Below are positions 12,715 through 24,922 of a DNA stretch of 64,000 bases, piece after piece. The DNA comes from Persicaria tinctoria (Eukaryota > Streptophyta > Magnoliopsida > Caryophyllales > Polygonaceae): positions 2,358,188-2,422,187 of the forward strand of contig JBANSL010000013.1 of NCBI GenBank assembly GCA_037127255.1, given 5' to 3'. Numbering within the stretch: the stretch's first letter is position 1; each line of letters begins with the position of its first letter. The notes under the pieces were generated by a model. It saw only the letters and a program-made list of their open reading frames with translations. It was not told where the DNA came from and searched no databases. The translations under genes and the position numbers were made by a program.

Positions 12715-12741
12715 CGTGCAAAAGCACGGGCAATGAACTAG
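12715..12741 (+). repeat. Helitron 3' stem-loop and CTAG terminus
   Basis: A perfect 7-bp stem with an AAAA loop (CCCGTGC/GCACGGG) sits 9 nt upstream of the CTAG terminus. It is the rolling-circle termination structure of the element starting at 5940. Confidence 0.8.
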
Positions 12742-12808
12742 TTAGTGATTAAGGGAGAACAATCTTGCTATTTCATCTATCAAAACAGTGGGTAACACAA
12801 TAATGATA

Positions 12809-13088
12809 CTCCCTCCGTCCAACAATACATGGGTTTTTAGAGGTAAAATTTTGTCCAACAATAGATGGTCTTTTATGTTTTCTAGGTAGGAAGTAATAAT
12901 GATTTGTATTGGTTTGTGTGCTGTTGACTTTTTAAAATAATTTGATTGGTTAAAATGTGTAGTGGGTGTTAAAAAGTAATAAAATTTATGTAAAAGTTAG
13001 TGTAATGATGATGTTTTTTTTAAAGTAAAGTGTTTTATTAAAACTTGTGCAAAGTGCTAAAAGGCAATGTATTTTAGGACGGAGGGAG
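12809..13088. mobile_element. Stowaway MITE
   Basis: The ends are CTCCCTCCGTCC and its inverse GGACGGAGGGAG, flanked by TA dinucleotides at 12807-12808 and 13089-13090, the Tc1/Mariner signature. Its length is 280 bp. Confidence 0.9.
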
Positions 13089-13090
13089 TA

Positions 13091-16000
13091 TTAACCAATA
13101 AAAAGGGCAAAATGTTTTGTTTATCAAAGCAATCTAATATTTTAGCCTACCTTAGACCTTTATTTAAACCTCAACATTGGTCAACTTAGTTAATAATGTT
13201 ATTATTCTCGAAATTTTAAAATATGGGGTTTAATTCCCTTGTTTCTATAAATTAATCTAGTTTCTATAAATAATAAATCTACATCCTATCATCAACATAG
13301 TGTACTTAGGGGAGATTTTTTGTTTTAAAAAATTATCCAAAAAAAAGGGATTGTTTGACTTTTTATAATTGAAAGGAACAATTTTAAGGTTGTAAATATT
13401 CACAATAGAGGTGGTGGGGGCATGAATTTCCCTTTTTCACATAGGGGAAATATTTCAATGCAATCTATCTATTAAAATAAACTAATTTTTCTCCCTATCT
13501 CGTTAAAAAAAAATTCCCCTAAAGTGATATTGATATTATTTTAAAACATTAATTAAATACAATTGAATCGGCTTAATCCCTTAAAATAGATTAAAATAAT
13601 GGTGATGTTTTTTCCCAAATAAGAAGGATTCTATCTAGACCGGTCAAATCGCAACCTGACTAGAGGATCCGACTCAACCCAACTGTTAAAACGTGAGTAT
13701 TGACATAAATATTGTAACTCGAAATCCAAAACGACCTGAACCCATTCAACCCATAAATTTACAAGCCTGGTTGGTGATGTCATTATATTTTACATCATTT
13801 AGAACATGTATTTAACATAGATTTATGTCATTTATCATGTGGTTTATGGTTGTTGATTCTCTTGTTCTTTAAAGCATTTCAGTACTTCTAGAGATATCAA
13901 CCAAGTTAATAAGACTACTAGCCTCATGCAAATGATTGATCCAATCTTAGATCTCTTCCAAGTTCGACAAATCTAGATTTTTTGCAAAGCCTGACACATT
14001 CCAAATATTTGCCTTAACAAAAAATATTAAAATAATTACAATTGATGAAATCTGTTAAGTTTAAGGATAAAATGATGATTTTCTTATAGAGGAAGAAAAC
14101 GTATCCATCTTAATATATACTCCGATATTTTTTTTATTAGGAAATCAATTTGAAGGTCTGGCTCTTCGAGATGTCGATAACATCAGAATACGATAAATTG
14201 TCAGATGTACAATGTAAAATAAAAAGGTGTATATATATATATAAGTATTAATATTATAGGGACACCCTATATGTTTTTGTAGACATACAAATACAACAAG
14301 TAGTAGCAAGAAAAGGGTGGTCTTCATTTCTTTTGTTCTCTCCATTGAAATGTCCCTTTCAATATATAGCTGGTTAGGGAGTAGTGGTGAAGAGAAGAAA
14401 TCACGGATGCCCACCCACAACATCATGTAATTGCTGCATAGCAAAAATTGTTGTCTTTTGACTTTTCATTAATTTCCCATCCCCACAAAATCTAACACAA
14501 ATACCCTACCTATGCATCAATTTTTGTTGTTCTTATTTTAGTCTATTTTGGTAAACTATCATTTGTTTTACTAATTAAAGATTCATTTTGGTTTAATGTT
14601 TTGATTGTCAATGAACATATATGAGGATCGCGCTTATATCGTATTATATATCGTTGATGAGTAGCTTGAACACCAAATAGACCCTACATATTTTCGTCAG
14701 CATACAAAGAGATCAGACATAATCTATAATCTATATCTAGGTTGCTGAACTATTTATTTTACTGTCAATTGATTATTCTGATTAAACCCAATATATTAGA
14801 TTATATTTATGTGTTTTGCTTCTAGCGTATGCACGCTCATATAAGCACAACCACATACATTTTAGTCTATTTAGACTTTATTACATTGCTTCTACCTCGG
14901 TTCTAGCATAATGTAATACGACATTGTTATTAAGTTTTTAACGTTGTTGTTAAGTTATTGTGTTGTGTTGTACCTGTAGAATTTAGAGAAGAATAAACCC
15001 TAATAGATTGATGGAGAAAACTACTTCATATTAGAGAAGCAGGAAAAACTTACATCTACAATATTATTATTGAACCCTTTATATAGGAAGATTATTGGGG
15101 AATAAGTAAGATAAAGATATTGATAAACTAAACTTATATTATATATATATATATATATATTTCTATCCTATCATATATATATAATATCAATGATTCTACC
15201 CTAATATAATAATATCAAATATATCAAAATAAATCTATCCTAATGTATCTCCAATAATAGTAATTTGTATAGATGGTTTTTTTCTTTAAGATAGCAATGT
15301 GTATATACTATAGTCAATCAATGAAAAGGCCTTCACTAATTGCACACCCTTTAATTCTTTGGCTTCTCATGCATAGTTGTTTTTTGTTGTCTCTCTTGCT
15401 GGCACCATTTCTTTTTTATTTGAATGAACAAAAGTGTCACTTTCCAAGCAATATTCTTATTTTGGATTTAATTACTTAATTGTCTTTTAAATATGGTTAT
15501 AGTATAACTCTAATATACACCTTATTTGATTAGGAAATTGTTACTCAATTAACCACCACAACAAATTAAAAAGGTTAATTAATTTCTGCCTATTTAATTT
15601 TACTTAATACACATGGCAAATAAAATTAAACTTTTAACCTTCTAAAATGAAAAAAAAAAAACTAATTTAAAAGTAAAATAATACATTATTCTACATTTTT
15701 CAAAACTTTCCATATATGGCAATTTAACTCCAACATGGCTTACATTGTACCTAGATACTATTTTTTTTCCCCACTGCAAAAAAATGCAACAATTTCAATA
15801 GGGATTGTACTTGTATCATGTTATGATCAAAAGTAGAGAAGTTTCAGTCAAGGTACCAATTCCACATTTGGAAGCAGAAGAAGAAATTAGTGAAGAAGAT
15901 GTATATTTTTTGGGGCTAAAAAAATAATCTCCATGGGGAAGAGAGAACATCTATATTATATCTGAAGTCACTTTCTCAAGGATCTTCAATGGTTGATTTC

Positions 16001-17370
16001 CACATTAATCTTGATAAGCCAATGTTGAGCTTCTGCACTTGCAGAAAAAGTGGGCCTATAAATTCAAGCTGAACCCTGTCCCTCCTTTTTCCACTCCATG
16101 GATATGAATGGAGAGGTGTGGGGTTCTTGGTTATGGCAAGTGGTCACTAGCTTATTCGGTTTCTCATACGAAAGGTTTTCTCGGGGTAGGGCTCGAATAC
16201 GAGACCTAAGAACAATTGTTTAGAGCAACTGTTTAGTAGTAGAGTATGATCGATGATCGAGTTTAGAGCAGACTCGTTCGAAGCAGCAAATACATTATGC
16301 ATTGGAAGAATCCCATATATACACACATGATGCTCAAATACATTATCCATTTTAACATACTGAAGTCTGACTGCACATGAGCTAATAGTCTAGCATAGCA
16401 ATATGAGAAGTAACCCATCGACATAGGCTCAACCCATGTCAAGGTAAGTCAAGGCATAATTGTGAGGCACAAGGAAGCACCTTATTCTTACTACTAGAGT
16501 AAGAGGACATTGGTTCGATGTGGAACTCTCTTGATTTAGTAATCTCATATCCGCCATCGTCCTCTGACCATTTCTCTGTCCTACGGTCTATACTAAAAAT
16601 AAATAGATGGTCATTCACACACTCTAGTTATATATATAACTCCTTATATGCACTAAGGTTTGATTTATTTCATTTCCGTCATCGACTCTTCCACAAACAA
16701 ACTCTTACAACAACAAAACTCAGTATATTCTGCGATTAAGTCGGGTCTGGGGTCAGAATGTACACACTCGTTCCCCGAAAAAGTCGATAGAATGTTTCCG
16801 ATAGACCCAGATCAATATGACTTGTAAATGAATAAATACAAAGATACAATATGATTTGTATCCCTATGCTTTTCCAGCTTTTTTTTTTTTTAAAAAAAAA
16901 TAAATAAAAAATCACAATCAAAGAGGACAACATGGGTTAACAGAAAAGAGCAACTGGGGGCTCACAGGTAAATTTGGAAGTGTGTTATACATCAGGCTTG
17001 ATAACCTAAAACTTTGTTCTTTCTCCAGAGAAATGCTGGCCTGGGGTGGCCCTTTAATTGGGACAAACATATATGGTGTCCTCTTCTTTTGGGGTTCAAT
17101 GGAGGGTCTGCATTGGAAGAAGATAAAGGCCCTTTAATCACAGTGTGTGAGCAGTCAACATGTTGTTTTAGTTATAACCTGTACCCTCCTCCTTGTATTG
17201 GATGTTGAGGTTTTTGGGATTGGGTTACTTATTTCAATGGTGTTTATCATCAATTGGTTTAACTTACCTACCAATAAGATGTTTTACATTTGCATGTTGA
17301 TTTATTAGACCATCTATATATATATAACTTGTTCTCTAGAAAAAGAAAAAATAAGACATTTTAAAAATTA
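13091..17370. other. Intergenic region, no gene recognised
   Basis: This long AT-rich interval has a (TA)n tract near 15138-15162. A tRNA B-box-like stretch (GGGCTCGAATACGAGACC, about 16187-16204) could be SINE debris. Short frames at 14145-14444, 15273-15479 and 17014-17208 have no domain, signal or splice support. Confidence 0.45.
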
Positions 17371-17373
17371 TTC

Positions 17374-17430
17374 TCTATACTATTAAAGCAATAGAAGTGA
17401 TAACTTGGCTATCGAAAGTGGTCGTCGGGA
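17374..17430 (+). mobile_element. Helitron 5' terminus relic
   Basis: The sequence TCTATACTATTAAAGCAATA looks like a plant Helitron 5' end (TC start followed by TATACTATTAAA). I find no matching stem-loop/CTAG end nearby, so the element is probably truncated or rearranged. Confidence 0.4.
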
Positions 17431-18109
17431 CAGAGGTTATCCAAATAAGAGTTCGGATGAGGTGATTAGACAAGATCTGACCGTTTTGGGACTCACTTAG
17501 AGATGATGGATGATAGAGTACAATGGAGGAGTGTTATCTTAGTCGAGGAACATTAGTTGTGTGCAACGTTTCTTACATCGTTGTTTTCTGCTAACACTCC
17601 TTACTTTCGTGCATCCATTACCTCATCTATCCTCGAGTGTTTGTGTTTATTATTTTATTCTTTTTTTATGTTGCATGTTTGTGTGGCGGTTTGTCCGTCT
17701 TCGATGGCTTGTCTTGGGTTACTAGGAACATCCTTTCGATCTAGTCAGAAAAAAGAGTGTGTACAACTTAACCTCTAAGCTAGATTAAAGCAATATCAAG
17801 TTCTTTGTACACATGTCTGCGCTAGATTAATTTCTAGGAATATTTTTTTTATATCACCTTCTCTCTTTATTTTTTCTAACATTCTTATATCGAAAAAGAT
17901 GCAAACTCAGGACTAAAAAACCGAAGAAAAAATAACTAATTCTCCCTTCACTTTCACTAAAGGGCAAAAAATATAAATTTATATAAAATATTTTACTTTA
18001 ATTTCAATAGCTTTTCCTATTTCAAAGAATTTGATAATTATTTTGTATTGTTCAAAATGATGCAGATTTTTTTTAAGGAACTCCTTATATGCAGATTTTA
18101 AAAAATATC
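17431..18109. other. Intergenic DNA
   Basis: Part resembles LINE 3' tail vocabulary (GGCGGTTTGTCCGTCTTCGA near 17685-17704), but it is too diverged to delimit. No gene is seen. Confidence 0.35.
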
Positions 18110-18560
18110 TTACGGTAACGAGGAGGAAACGGGTAAACTCGTAAACGGGAACGTGGGGCCCACATTACCGACGTAGGTAAAAATAAACGGTACAAAAAAA
18201 AATCGCAGGAATTAACGGTCTAGTATTCAACCTTTCATAAATAACCGCGTCACCACTCACTGCGCGCACTGGCCCAGAATATGCAACTTGATTCGATGGT
18301 GGCGGGCCCCACTCTTCCGTCCGGGCCCGGGCGTCTCCAGCCCAGCCCAGCCCGGCCCCTTTCAAACCCCGGAATCCATTCCCGGCGCGTGCGCATCCCT
18401 TATCATGCGCCTCCTCCTTTAACTTGGCCCCCTCATCGGGTGCGCACTGCGCACCCCTATCCCACCCGACTGTCCCTCTCTGTGTACCTGCACCTCCTTT
18501 GGACACTTACCAAGTACGCAGGAGCAACTTGCGTGCAAGTAGACCTTGAGAGGAAAACCT
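18110..18560. promoter_or_regulatory. GC-rich island with TCP-type motif
   Basis: This stretch is conspicuously GC- and CpG-rich within AT-rich DNA. It contains the palindrome GTGGGGCCCAC (18152-18162), matching the GTGGGNCC(C) site bound by class I TCP factors, plus several further GGCCC/GGGCC boxes (18305-18360). Such islands often mark plant promoters, yet no downstream coding exon is evident before the Helitron at 18669. Opposed frames at 18165-18506 (-) and 18281-18643 (+) look like by-products of the composition. Confidence 0.4.
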
Positions 18561-18668
18561 CGCCTTTGGGTTTTTTTTTTTTTAATAGTACGCTTTTTCT
18601 TTACATGTACTATTACTCCGTATTAATTAGTTCCATTAATTAGGATTAAGTTTGTTCTCCAAACAAAA

Positions 18669-19607
18669 TCTATCTATATAATACTTTAAATTAGAAGACT
18701 TTGATTATGTGTCATCTTATCCTCGATTTTAGTTAATTCAACTAACCCCCTATTTTTTACTTTTTTATTTTCTTCCTCTCTCCTATATTTAATTATTATT
18801 TTCTTTAATTATTATTTTTATTCTTCCCTTTATCTTTTTAAATCAATCATATTTTTTTTATTTCATACATATTTGTTAACAATTGGGTTTAATTCAAAAC
18901 ATTGAATTCAATTTAATATAGCTATTGGGATTAACTCAAATTTATTTCCTTTAATTATTTGTTTCTCCTTCTTTTTATCTTTTCAAACAAATTACATTTT
19001 TTCTTTTATTTTTATCACATTTACTGTATATATATTCTTAAAATAAAAGAGTTTTAGCATATATGAATATATGATATCCCTACTTTTTTTTATCTCTTTA
19101 AATCAATCTATTTTTTCCTTTAATTTTTCTTCTTCTTCCCTTTAAACCAATCACATTTCTTTTTTATTTTTAATATATTTACTAACTTTTTGACTTAATT
19201 CAAAACATTAAATTTACTATAATCTAATGCTTACTATTAATCTACATGTAAATATTTATATATTATAAATATCTAATCTATATATACTTTTTAATATATA
19301 TAAGCCTTTCTGATAATATGGCATAACCAATATCATGTTAGATAAATGTTATACCACATCACATGTAAATAAAGTTGCAATGATATTATTATTTTTACTA
19401 AGTGATTTAGATATCCATATTTATGTATTATGCTTTTACATGATATTTTTTAAAAAATAATTTTTTTCATATATTTAAAAGATACATTTATGGTAAAGAT
19501 TTTAATGAATTTTATCTTAATGTTTATTATTATTTTGTAATATTATTTTTTATATTATTAAGATTTTAGTTTAAAAAAATCGTGTCATGACGCGGGGATT
19601 GTACTAG
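18669..19607 (+). mobile_element. Helitron, 0.94 kb non-autonomous
   Basis: It starts TCTATCTATATAATACTTTA after an A and ends with a CG-rich imperfect stem (CGTGTCATGACGCGGGG) then TTGTACTAG before a T. It encodes nothing and is very AT-rich between these ends. A 15-bp direct repeat TTAGGATTAAGTTTG occurs just outside it (18640-18654 and 19608-19622), which standard Helitron insertion does not predict. Confidence 0.55.
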
Positions 19608-19622
19608 TTAGGATTAAGTTTG

Positions 19623-21079
19623 AGGATGTTTTTCACACTTTTCACTTGTTTAGTTTGGAGTTTTTAATCTTTTTGATCGGTGGAAATTACTGTAATCGTT
19701 AAATTTAAATTTGTTCGGAGCGAAATCCTCTGCCCCCTCCCCACCCCCTTCACAAACTCCCAATTAAAAACAAAAGTAAATTAAATTTAAATTTAAATTA
19801 AATACTAAAAGAAAAAGAATATGAAAAAGATGTGAGGATAGATAGGGGAAGGGGACAAATCCGAAGACAGATGATTTGGACCCATTCAACCGCTTCTCTA
19901 TTTCTTTCTCTAAAATAGATAATAGAAGAGAGAATGAAAAAATCTTCAAATTTGTGCGTAGCATTTGATAGAACCTGCAAAATTAAATTTTCACTAGTCC
20001 CAAAAACTTCATTACCCATATCACAAAAAAGGAAAAAGGGGAAAAAAGTGGTCTCCAATTCAATTCGAACCAATGAAATGATCAAGAAAATAAACGTAAA
20101 ATATGTAAAATAGAAAAATTATTGGAGTTGAAATGTAAAAAATTTAGAAATTTTTAAAAAATAATCTCTATTTTAGAGATTTTTTCCCAAGTTGCTGGAG
20201 TCTGGAGATGCTAACAATTGACCCTCCATATATCTAGCATTACTGTCTTAGCGTATAAGGATTAGTTACAAGTTTGAATTCTTTCCTCCTATTGTAATAC
20301 AAGCCAGAATCAGATCAGATCCGCAACCGTTTAAGCCATCTAGACTATATCCAATAACTGCATCAGCTTGCATACAAGCCAGCTAAGCCATCAGACTAGA
20401 TTTCAATAAACTAGGACTCTAATTTTTCAGATGTTTTAAATATAAATTTATGTACTCGTAATCCTAGATTCCCCCCCCCCCCCCTTTGGCTAGCGAGTAG
20501 CGACCCTTTGTGTATGGTCTATCAAACCATCTTTTAGTTGGCTTTAAGATTGCTTTGTCGATCTACTTTTTGCCTACTGTTAAAAAAAGTCATTCAGTCA
20601 GGTTTAGAAAAAATGATTTATTTGTTCGGTTCATATTTTTTTAATATCTATTTGTCCGATCACATTTTTTAATAGTCATTTATCTAATATTGTTTTTTAA
20701 ATACTCATATGTGATACATTGGCACCCCTCTGGGTTCAGATCCGAAGGATTTGTGGGAAAACTCCACCACGTAGAGTCGATTTTCTCCTCACAAAAAAAT
20801 TAAAAAAGCAATTTAGGTTGATGGAGTTGGGGAAAGGGAGGGGGCAAGATCTTATCCATTACTCCGTAATGTTTATTTTAACGGTTATTATTTTGTCAAA
20901 TCTACCCATATAGTTTTTTTTAAAAAAAAAAACTCTGCTGAATCTCATTGGCACTCCTCTAAATACCAAATTGGTATTTTTTAGGCTTTTTTTTAAAAAA
21001 AGTTTCCTAAATTTTAGCACTGTAAACTCCTTAGAAAATGCAGATTAAAAATATTAGATAAATCCTCACTCTCCAAACA
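19623..21079. other. AT-rich intergenic DNA
   Basis: I see no gene. There is a run of 14 C at 20471-20484, and A/T homopolymers are frequent. Frames at 19764-20085 (-) and 20719-20913 (+) lack coding support. Confidence 0.4.
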
Positions 21080-21657
21080 AGATTCATGAGAAGAATAAAA
21101 TCTCCCTATCGTACGTAGATATACTTTCTTATATATATTTATTTCCAATTATAAAACTAATACGGATCGAATATTAATAAAGAAACCTTTTTCAACATAA
21201 AATAAATTTTCTCTCTCGATCTTTTCCATCAAACCATGCACTATGTATTTAATTAATTATTTATGTATGTATGATATCCAGTATAGAGATCCCAATATTT
21301 TCAAATTACTATTATTTTAATTGTAACTAATGGTATAAAATCTCCCATATTTAGTATATGATGACTGTTACATTTTATTTATATCATTAATATGAATAAT
21401 GATATTTACTAAATATGGAAGATTTTATACCATTAGTTACAATTAAAAAAATAGCAATACGAAGATATTCGAATCCATGTACATGTACTTGCTCGTACAT
21501 AATGCATGGTTGTTTGTTGGAAAAGAGAGTAAGAATTTATTTTCCGTAGAAAAAAGGGTTTCTTTTTTTAATATTAGTTTTATAATTGGAAATAAATATA
21601 AGAAAGTACATAGGTCGATAGAGATAGGGAGATTTTATTCTTCTCATGAATCTTGCT
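21080..21657. repeat. Long near-perfect inverted repeat (hairpin)
   Basis: The left arm (about 21080-21370) and right arm (about 21387-21657) are reverse complements over nearly their full length. Examples are AAGATTCATGAGAAGAATAA at the outer left versus its inverse at 21639-21656, and TAACTAATGGTATAAAATCT versus its inverse near 21423-21442. The central loop is short. No protein is encoded. This could be a foldback transposon or a locus whose transcript folds into long double-stranded RNA. Confidence 0.8.
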
Positions 21658-21902
21658 GGAGTATTTATACAGTTAGACTTATGAACGCCCATGCTCCCCC
21701 ACCACAAGCTAGCCATTACAAACATAAATGATGTGGTATTTTTTTTCATGGATTTTTAATAAGAAAATATATAATTTCATTAGATTTTAAATCTAATGTA
21801 TCATTTCGAAGATTTGATTTAATTTCAAAATTTTATTTATTTATATTTTTTGAATTATTTGGAATTTTTTTTTATTTACAAAATGCAAATATTTGGAGTT
21901 TG

Positions 21903-22400
21903 CTACAAGAACCGTAGCGAACTACCAGGATCATCCTTAAGGATGATGGAGTACAGATCCCTATTAAGAGGGGAGGTACACCTAATACAATCGATACCTT
22001 TTCTTGCTATATAGTTTGCTACCTTGTTAGCTTTTCTAAAGCAATGACTAAATTGAATATAATCAAAATCACTAGTCATAAGCATAATCTTCTCAACTTG
22101 ATGGATAACTTCCCACGGAGTGTTGAGTTCTCTTTTTATTGCCTTGATAATCGTCTGATTGTTGCTTTCAACTATAACCTTCTGAATACCTTTTCTGACT
22201 GCGTGTTGCATTCCTACCATGATTGTCTCTGCTTTTGTCTGTAGAATCGAACCTTTAGATGTATTTTGGAATAATACATCTAATAAACTGCTCTCGGAGT
22301 CACGAATAACTCCTCCCACCTGGCAAGAGCCCATGGGTTTGACCGAGCCATCTATATTAATCTTATAGATATTGCTCGGGGATTTAGTTCACTTAACTTT
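21903..22400 (-). pseudogene. LINE-derived RNase H domain relic
   Basis: On the minus strand the frame reads YKINIDGSVKP, GGVIRDS, KAETIMVGMQHAVRKGI, VIVESNNQTIIKAI and HCFRKANKVANYIARKG. This matches the RVT_3 type RNase H-like domain at the C-terminus of many plant non-LTR retrotransposons: an IDGS start, a KAE acidic block, VIVESN, and a KANxVANxxA end. A TGA about 10 codons upstream of IDGS stands where the family usually has Trp. There is no reverse transcriptase upstream, so it is a 5'-truncated relic. Confidence 0.7.
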
Positions 22401-22676
22401 CATTTTTTGGGGGCTCGGTGTACTTGGTTTTTTTTCCGGCTCTACTTCGGCATTTCAATTCCTTATGTTTGAAGCTACTTCAAAAGCTAAGTTAGTCCGG
22501 GAATTGGAATTTTTTAAAGGTTGCATTATTTCTAGTTTCTCAAATTGTTTGTCAAATAAAAACATTAAAATCAGTTTGAGATTCAAATAAAAAGTTTTGG
22601 CAAATTTAAGCTTGTATCAAACATTCCGATTCTTTATGATATGAGTAAAAACATTTTTTATTTATAAGAAAAATCA

Positions 22677-23158
22677 ATGTTCTAAAAGGCATTAAGTGGC
22701 CGCTAGGCGGGTGTCTAGGCACCGCATATGCGGATTTAGAACAAACTCAATTATTTCTTTATATTTTAATGTATAAAACGCCTCAATCATTCATACTTTG
22801 TATAATGTAATAATAATCCATAATATCACTCATAAACCCTTGCGGTGCTTAACTAAAACTAAAGTAAATAAATGAAAAATTACGCATCAAAATAGTGACT
22901 CTAAACCTCATAAAATCCAAAACCATAGGTTTGACTCAAAAGCAAATACATCCCGACTTGAGCCATAAAAAACCCTAATTAAGTTGACTAATCCCTTGAC
23001 TACACACTAAAATTGAATAATCGTCGACCTAGACGATTCTAGGCAGTACTTAGTCGAGCCTAGGAGGTGCATAAACGGGACAAGGCGAACGTAAAAATTT
23101 CTAGGTGCCCTCCCGCCTAGCGCCAAGACCGTACCTAGGCGCGATTTTTAGAACACTG
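22677..23158. mobile_element. MITE with GTTCTAAAA termini
   Basis: The left end ATGTTCTAAAAGGCATTAAG and the right end inverse GTGTTCTAAAAATCGCGCC match over the first 12 or so bases. Both subterminal regions repeat CGCCTAGGC-like motifs (GCTAGGCGGG on the left, CCCGCCTAGCG on the right). The target duplication could not be set with confidence. Confidence 0.5.
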
Positions 23159-23180
23159 TCAAAAATACATATATTGTAGG

Positions 23181-23679
23181 CAGGGTCGTGCCGATCTTTC
23201 ATGGGGCTCTGTGCTACAAGGGGGGGAAATTATTATTGTTAAATTAAGATTGTTCTATAGTTGTTGTTTATTAATCGAGAAATTTAAGAATAAGGTGATA
23301 ACTTTTTTTGCATTAAAATGTTGTAAATGATTCTTGCAAAAACTAATATATTGTGTAATTTTATATCACAATAGTAAAATCAAATGCTGGTGAGTGGTGC
23401 CCTAGACAAAATATATAGCAGACTGAGGGGAGTAGTGTTGCAAAAAAATAACAAATTGTGAGTATGAGGAAAAAAAATGAAGGAATATTAGAGTAGCATG
23501 TTATAGGAAAATAACAAGTTGAAGATAATGAGAGTTGAACATGAGAGAGTGTGGCCCAAAGTTTCAGCAAAAGCCCCAGTAAACCAAAATAGAATTTAGT
23601 TGTTTTAGGATGCATGACATTTATTATATACCAATAATACTCCACTGGGCTACTTGAACCATGCATTGACACGAGCCTG
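23181..23679. mobile_element. TIR element, probably a hAT MITE
   Basis: The ends are CAGGGTCGTGCCGAT and, inverted, CAGGCTCGTGTCAAT. A CAG/CTG terminus with a CGTGCC-type TIR is common in hAT MITEs. No matching 8-bp duplication was found. The interior is non-coding. Confidence 0.45.
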
Positions 23680-23789
23680 AGGTGTCTATAGATTTGTTTT
23701 TTTAAATTAGAAAAAGGTGGAGTTGTGTAGGAAATTTGTTAATAGAATTTCTTCTCTTTTGTCTAAAATTTATATTACAATAAACAAAC

Positions 23790-24648
23790 AACGTGTCATT
23801 TGATATTTATATGAGCATTCTCCCTTTCAATAGGGAGCGTTGCAACATTATTCTCTGGGATGATCTTTGCTTCGTCAAAGGCTTCACTAATCCTACCACC
23901 ACCACCACCCCGCAAACTAACCACCACCACAACCCCGCCTCCATGTCCACCACCATCATCCTCTCCCTTACCGTCTACAGACCACATCGAACTACCACTC
24001 CACCCTTGTCGCCCCTTGTCTACGCCTCTGCCATTGGCCCCTTGCCGAACCCTAAAATTTGGGTCCACCCCTCAAATCTTTCCTCTTGTGTTCCAATCGG
24101 CCTGTATTGTGGGTGATTTCGAGTTCCCTTCCTTCCAATTTCGTTGTTTTGGCCCTGATTTGGGTGTTCGACGCACTCCTAGCTTTTGTTGGTTGCATGT
24201 GCCTCTCTACGCCCTCATTGCTGAATTGTGTTCGCCATCATCTGGTTTGGTGGCATTGGCCTGGGACTTGAGTAAATATTATTAGATTAGTAATAATTTT
24301 TAGGTGCGCGCGTTCTGTCCAAGTTGTGTTTGACTTTGCTTGATGTGAGTGACGATTTATTGCTTGTTATGGTTTTGACAGTCGGAGTCGGGATTGGTTG
24401 CTAGCTTAGTAGTATCTACGGGGCGACTATGTGTACATATAGTTTCCTTAGAGGTTCGTCTTCACTGTCCACAGGGATGCTTTATGTATCATTGATCAAC
24501 AACGCTATTTCACAATGGTGCTTGACTTCGTTCGTAGTCTACGTCCCCAAGCTGCTAGCTTTAGGTCTGTTGTGTTTCATCTTTCTTTTTTTGTATTGAT
24601 TGGTCTTTTGTACCTTTTCTATATTTGTTGTATGTTCGACAATCTGCT
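23790..24648 (+). mobile_element. LINE 3' region upstream of copia insertion
   Basis: It is less AT-rich than its surroundings and starts with proline/threonine-coding microsatellite-like (CCA)n at 23895-23960. Its last bases resume after the copia element at 27062, and together they parallel the LINE tail at 3870-4200 (GTTGTATGTTCGAC, then CCGATTTGTCGG, then CTCAAACTTCAGAC). Frames at 23793-24285 overlap in several phases and are not convincing genes. Confidence 0.4.
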
Positions 24649-24885
24649 TGTTAATATGCCTTGAATTGGGCTTATTATTTGTTTTGGGTTTAGGCCCATT
24701 GTCTGACTAGGGTTTTATGAGGTACTATATATACTCATAAACCTAACAATTTGTAACCTGGTTTCTTGTTTGCCTCCAAAATAAAGATCCCTATTTCTCT
24801 GCCCGTGGAAGTAGGTAACACACCGTTGCCGAACCACGTTAAATCTCTGTGTCTTTCTTCGTCTGTTATCGTTCTCGTTATAACA
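24649..24885 (+). repeat. 5' LTR of copia element
   Basis: It starts TGTTAATATGCC and ends TTATAACA (TG...CA). A TATA-like ACTATATATACTC lies at about 24723-24735, with an AATAAAG polyadenylation-like signal near 24780. Confidence 0.92.
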
Positions 24886-24888
24886 AAC

Positions 24889-24900
24889 TGGTATCAGAGC
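24889..24900 (+). other. Primer-binding site of copia element
   Basis: TGGTATCAGAGC lies 3 nt after the 5' LTR and complements the 3' end of initiator methionine tRNA, the standard copia primer site. Confidence 0.93.
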
Positions 24901-24922
24901 TTGGTTGTGATTTCCGTCGAGA

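Larger units (their letters stand above)
5940..12741 (+). mobile_element. Helitron interrupted by a CACTA element
   Basis: The 5' end reads TCCTAAACAATACTAAAGCA. The 3' end carries the stem-loop CCCGTGC-AAAA-GCACGGG (about 12715-12732) followed by CAATGAACTAG. The preceding base is A and the next is T, as expected for Helitron insertion between A and T without target duplication. Without the nested CACTA (6660-11498 plus its 3-bp duplication) the element is about 1.96 kb. No Rep/helicase is encoded, so it is non-autonomous. Confidence 0.7.

Noticed and set aside
16187..16204. Possible tRNA or SINE B box
   Set aside because: No matching A box at tRNA spacing and no cloverleaf. Left as a note.
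18165..18643. 113- and 120-codon antisense frames
   Set aside because: They are explained by high GC content in the island. No homology, splice or start support.
23793..24285. Overlapping plus and minus frames rich in Pro/Thr or Gly
   Set aside because: They are generated by a (CCA)n tract and a LINE-like 3' region, with no domain and no single preferred frame.
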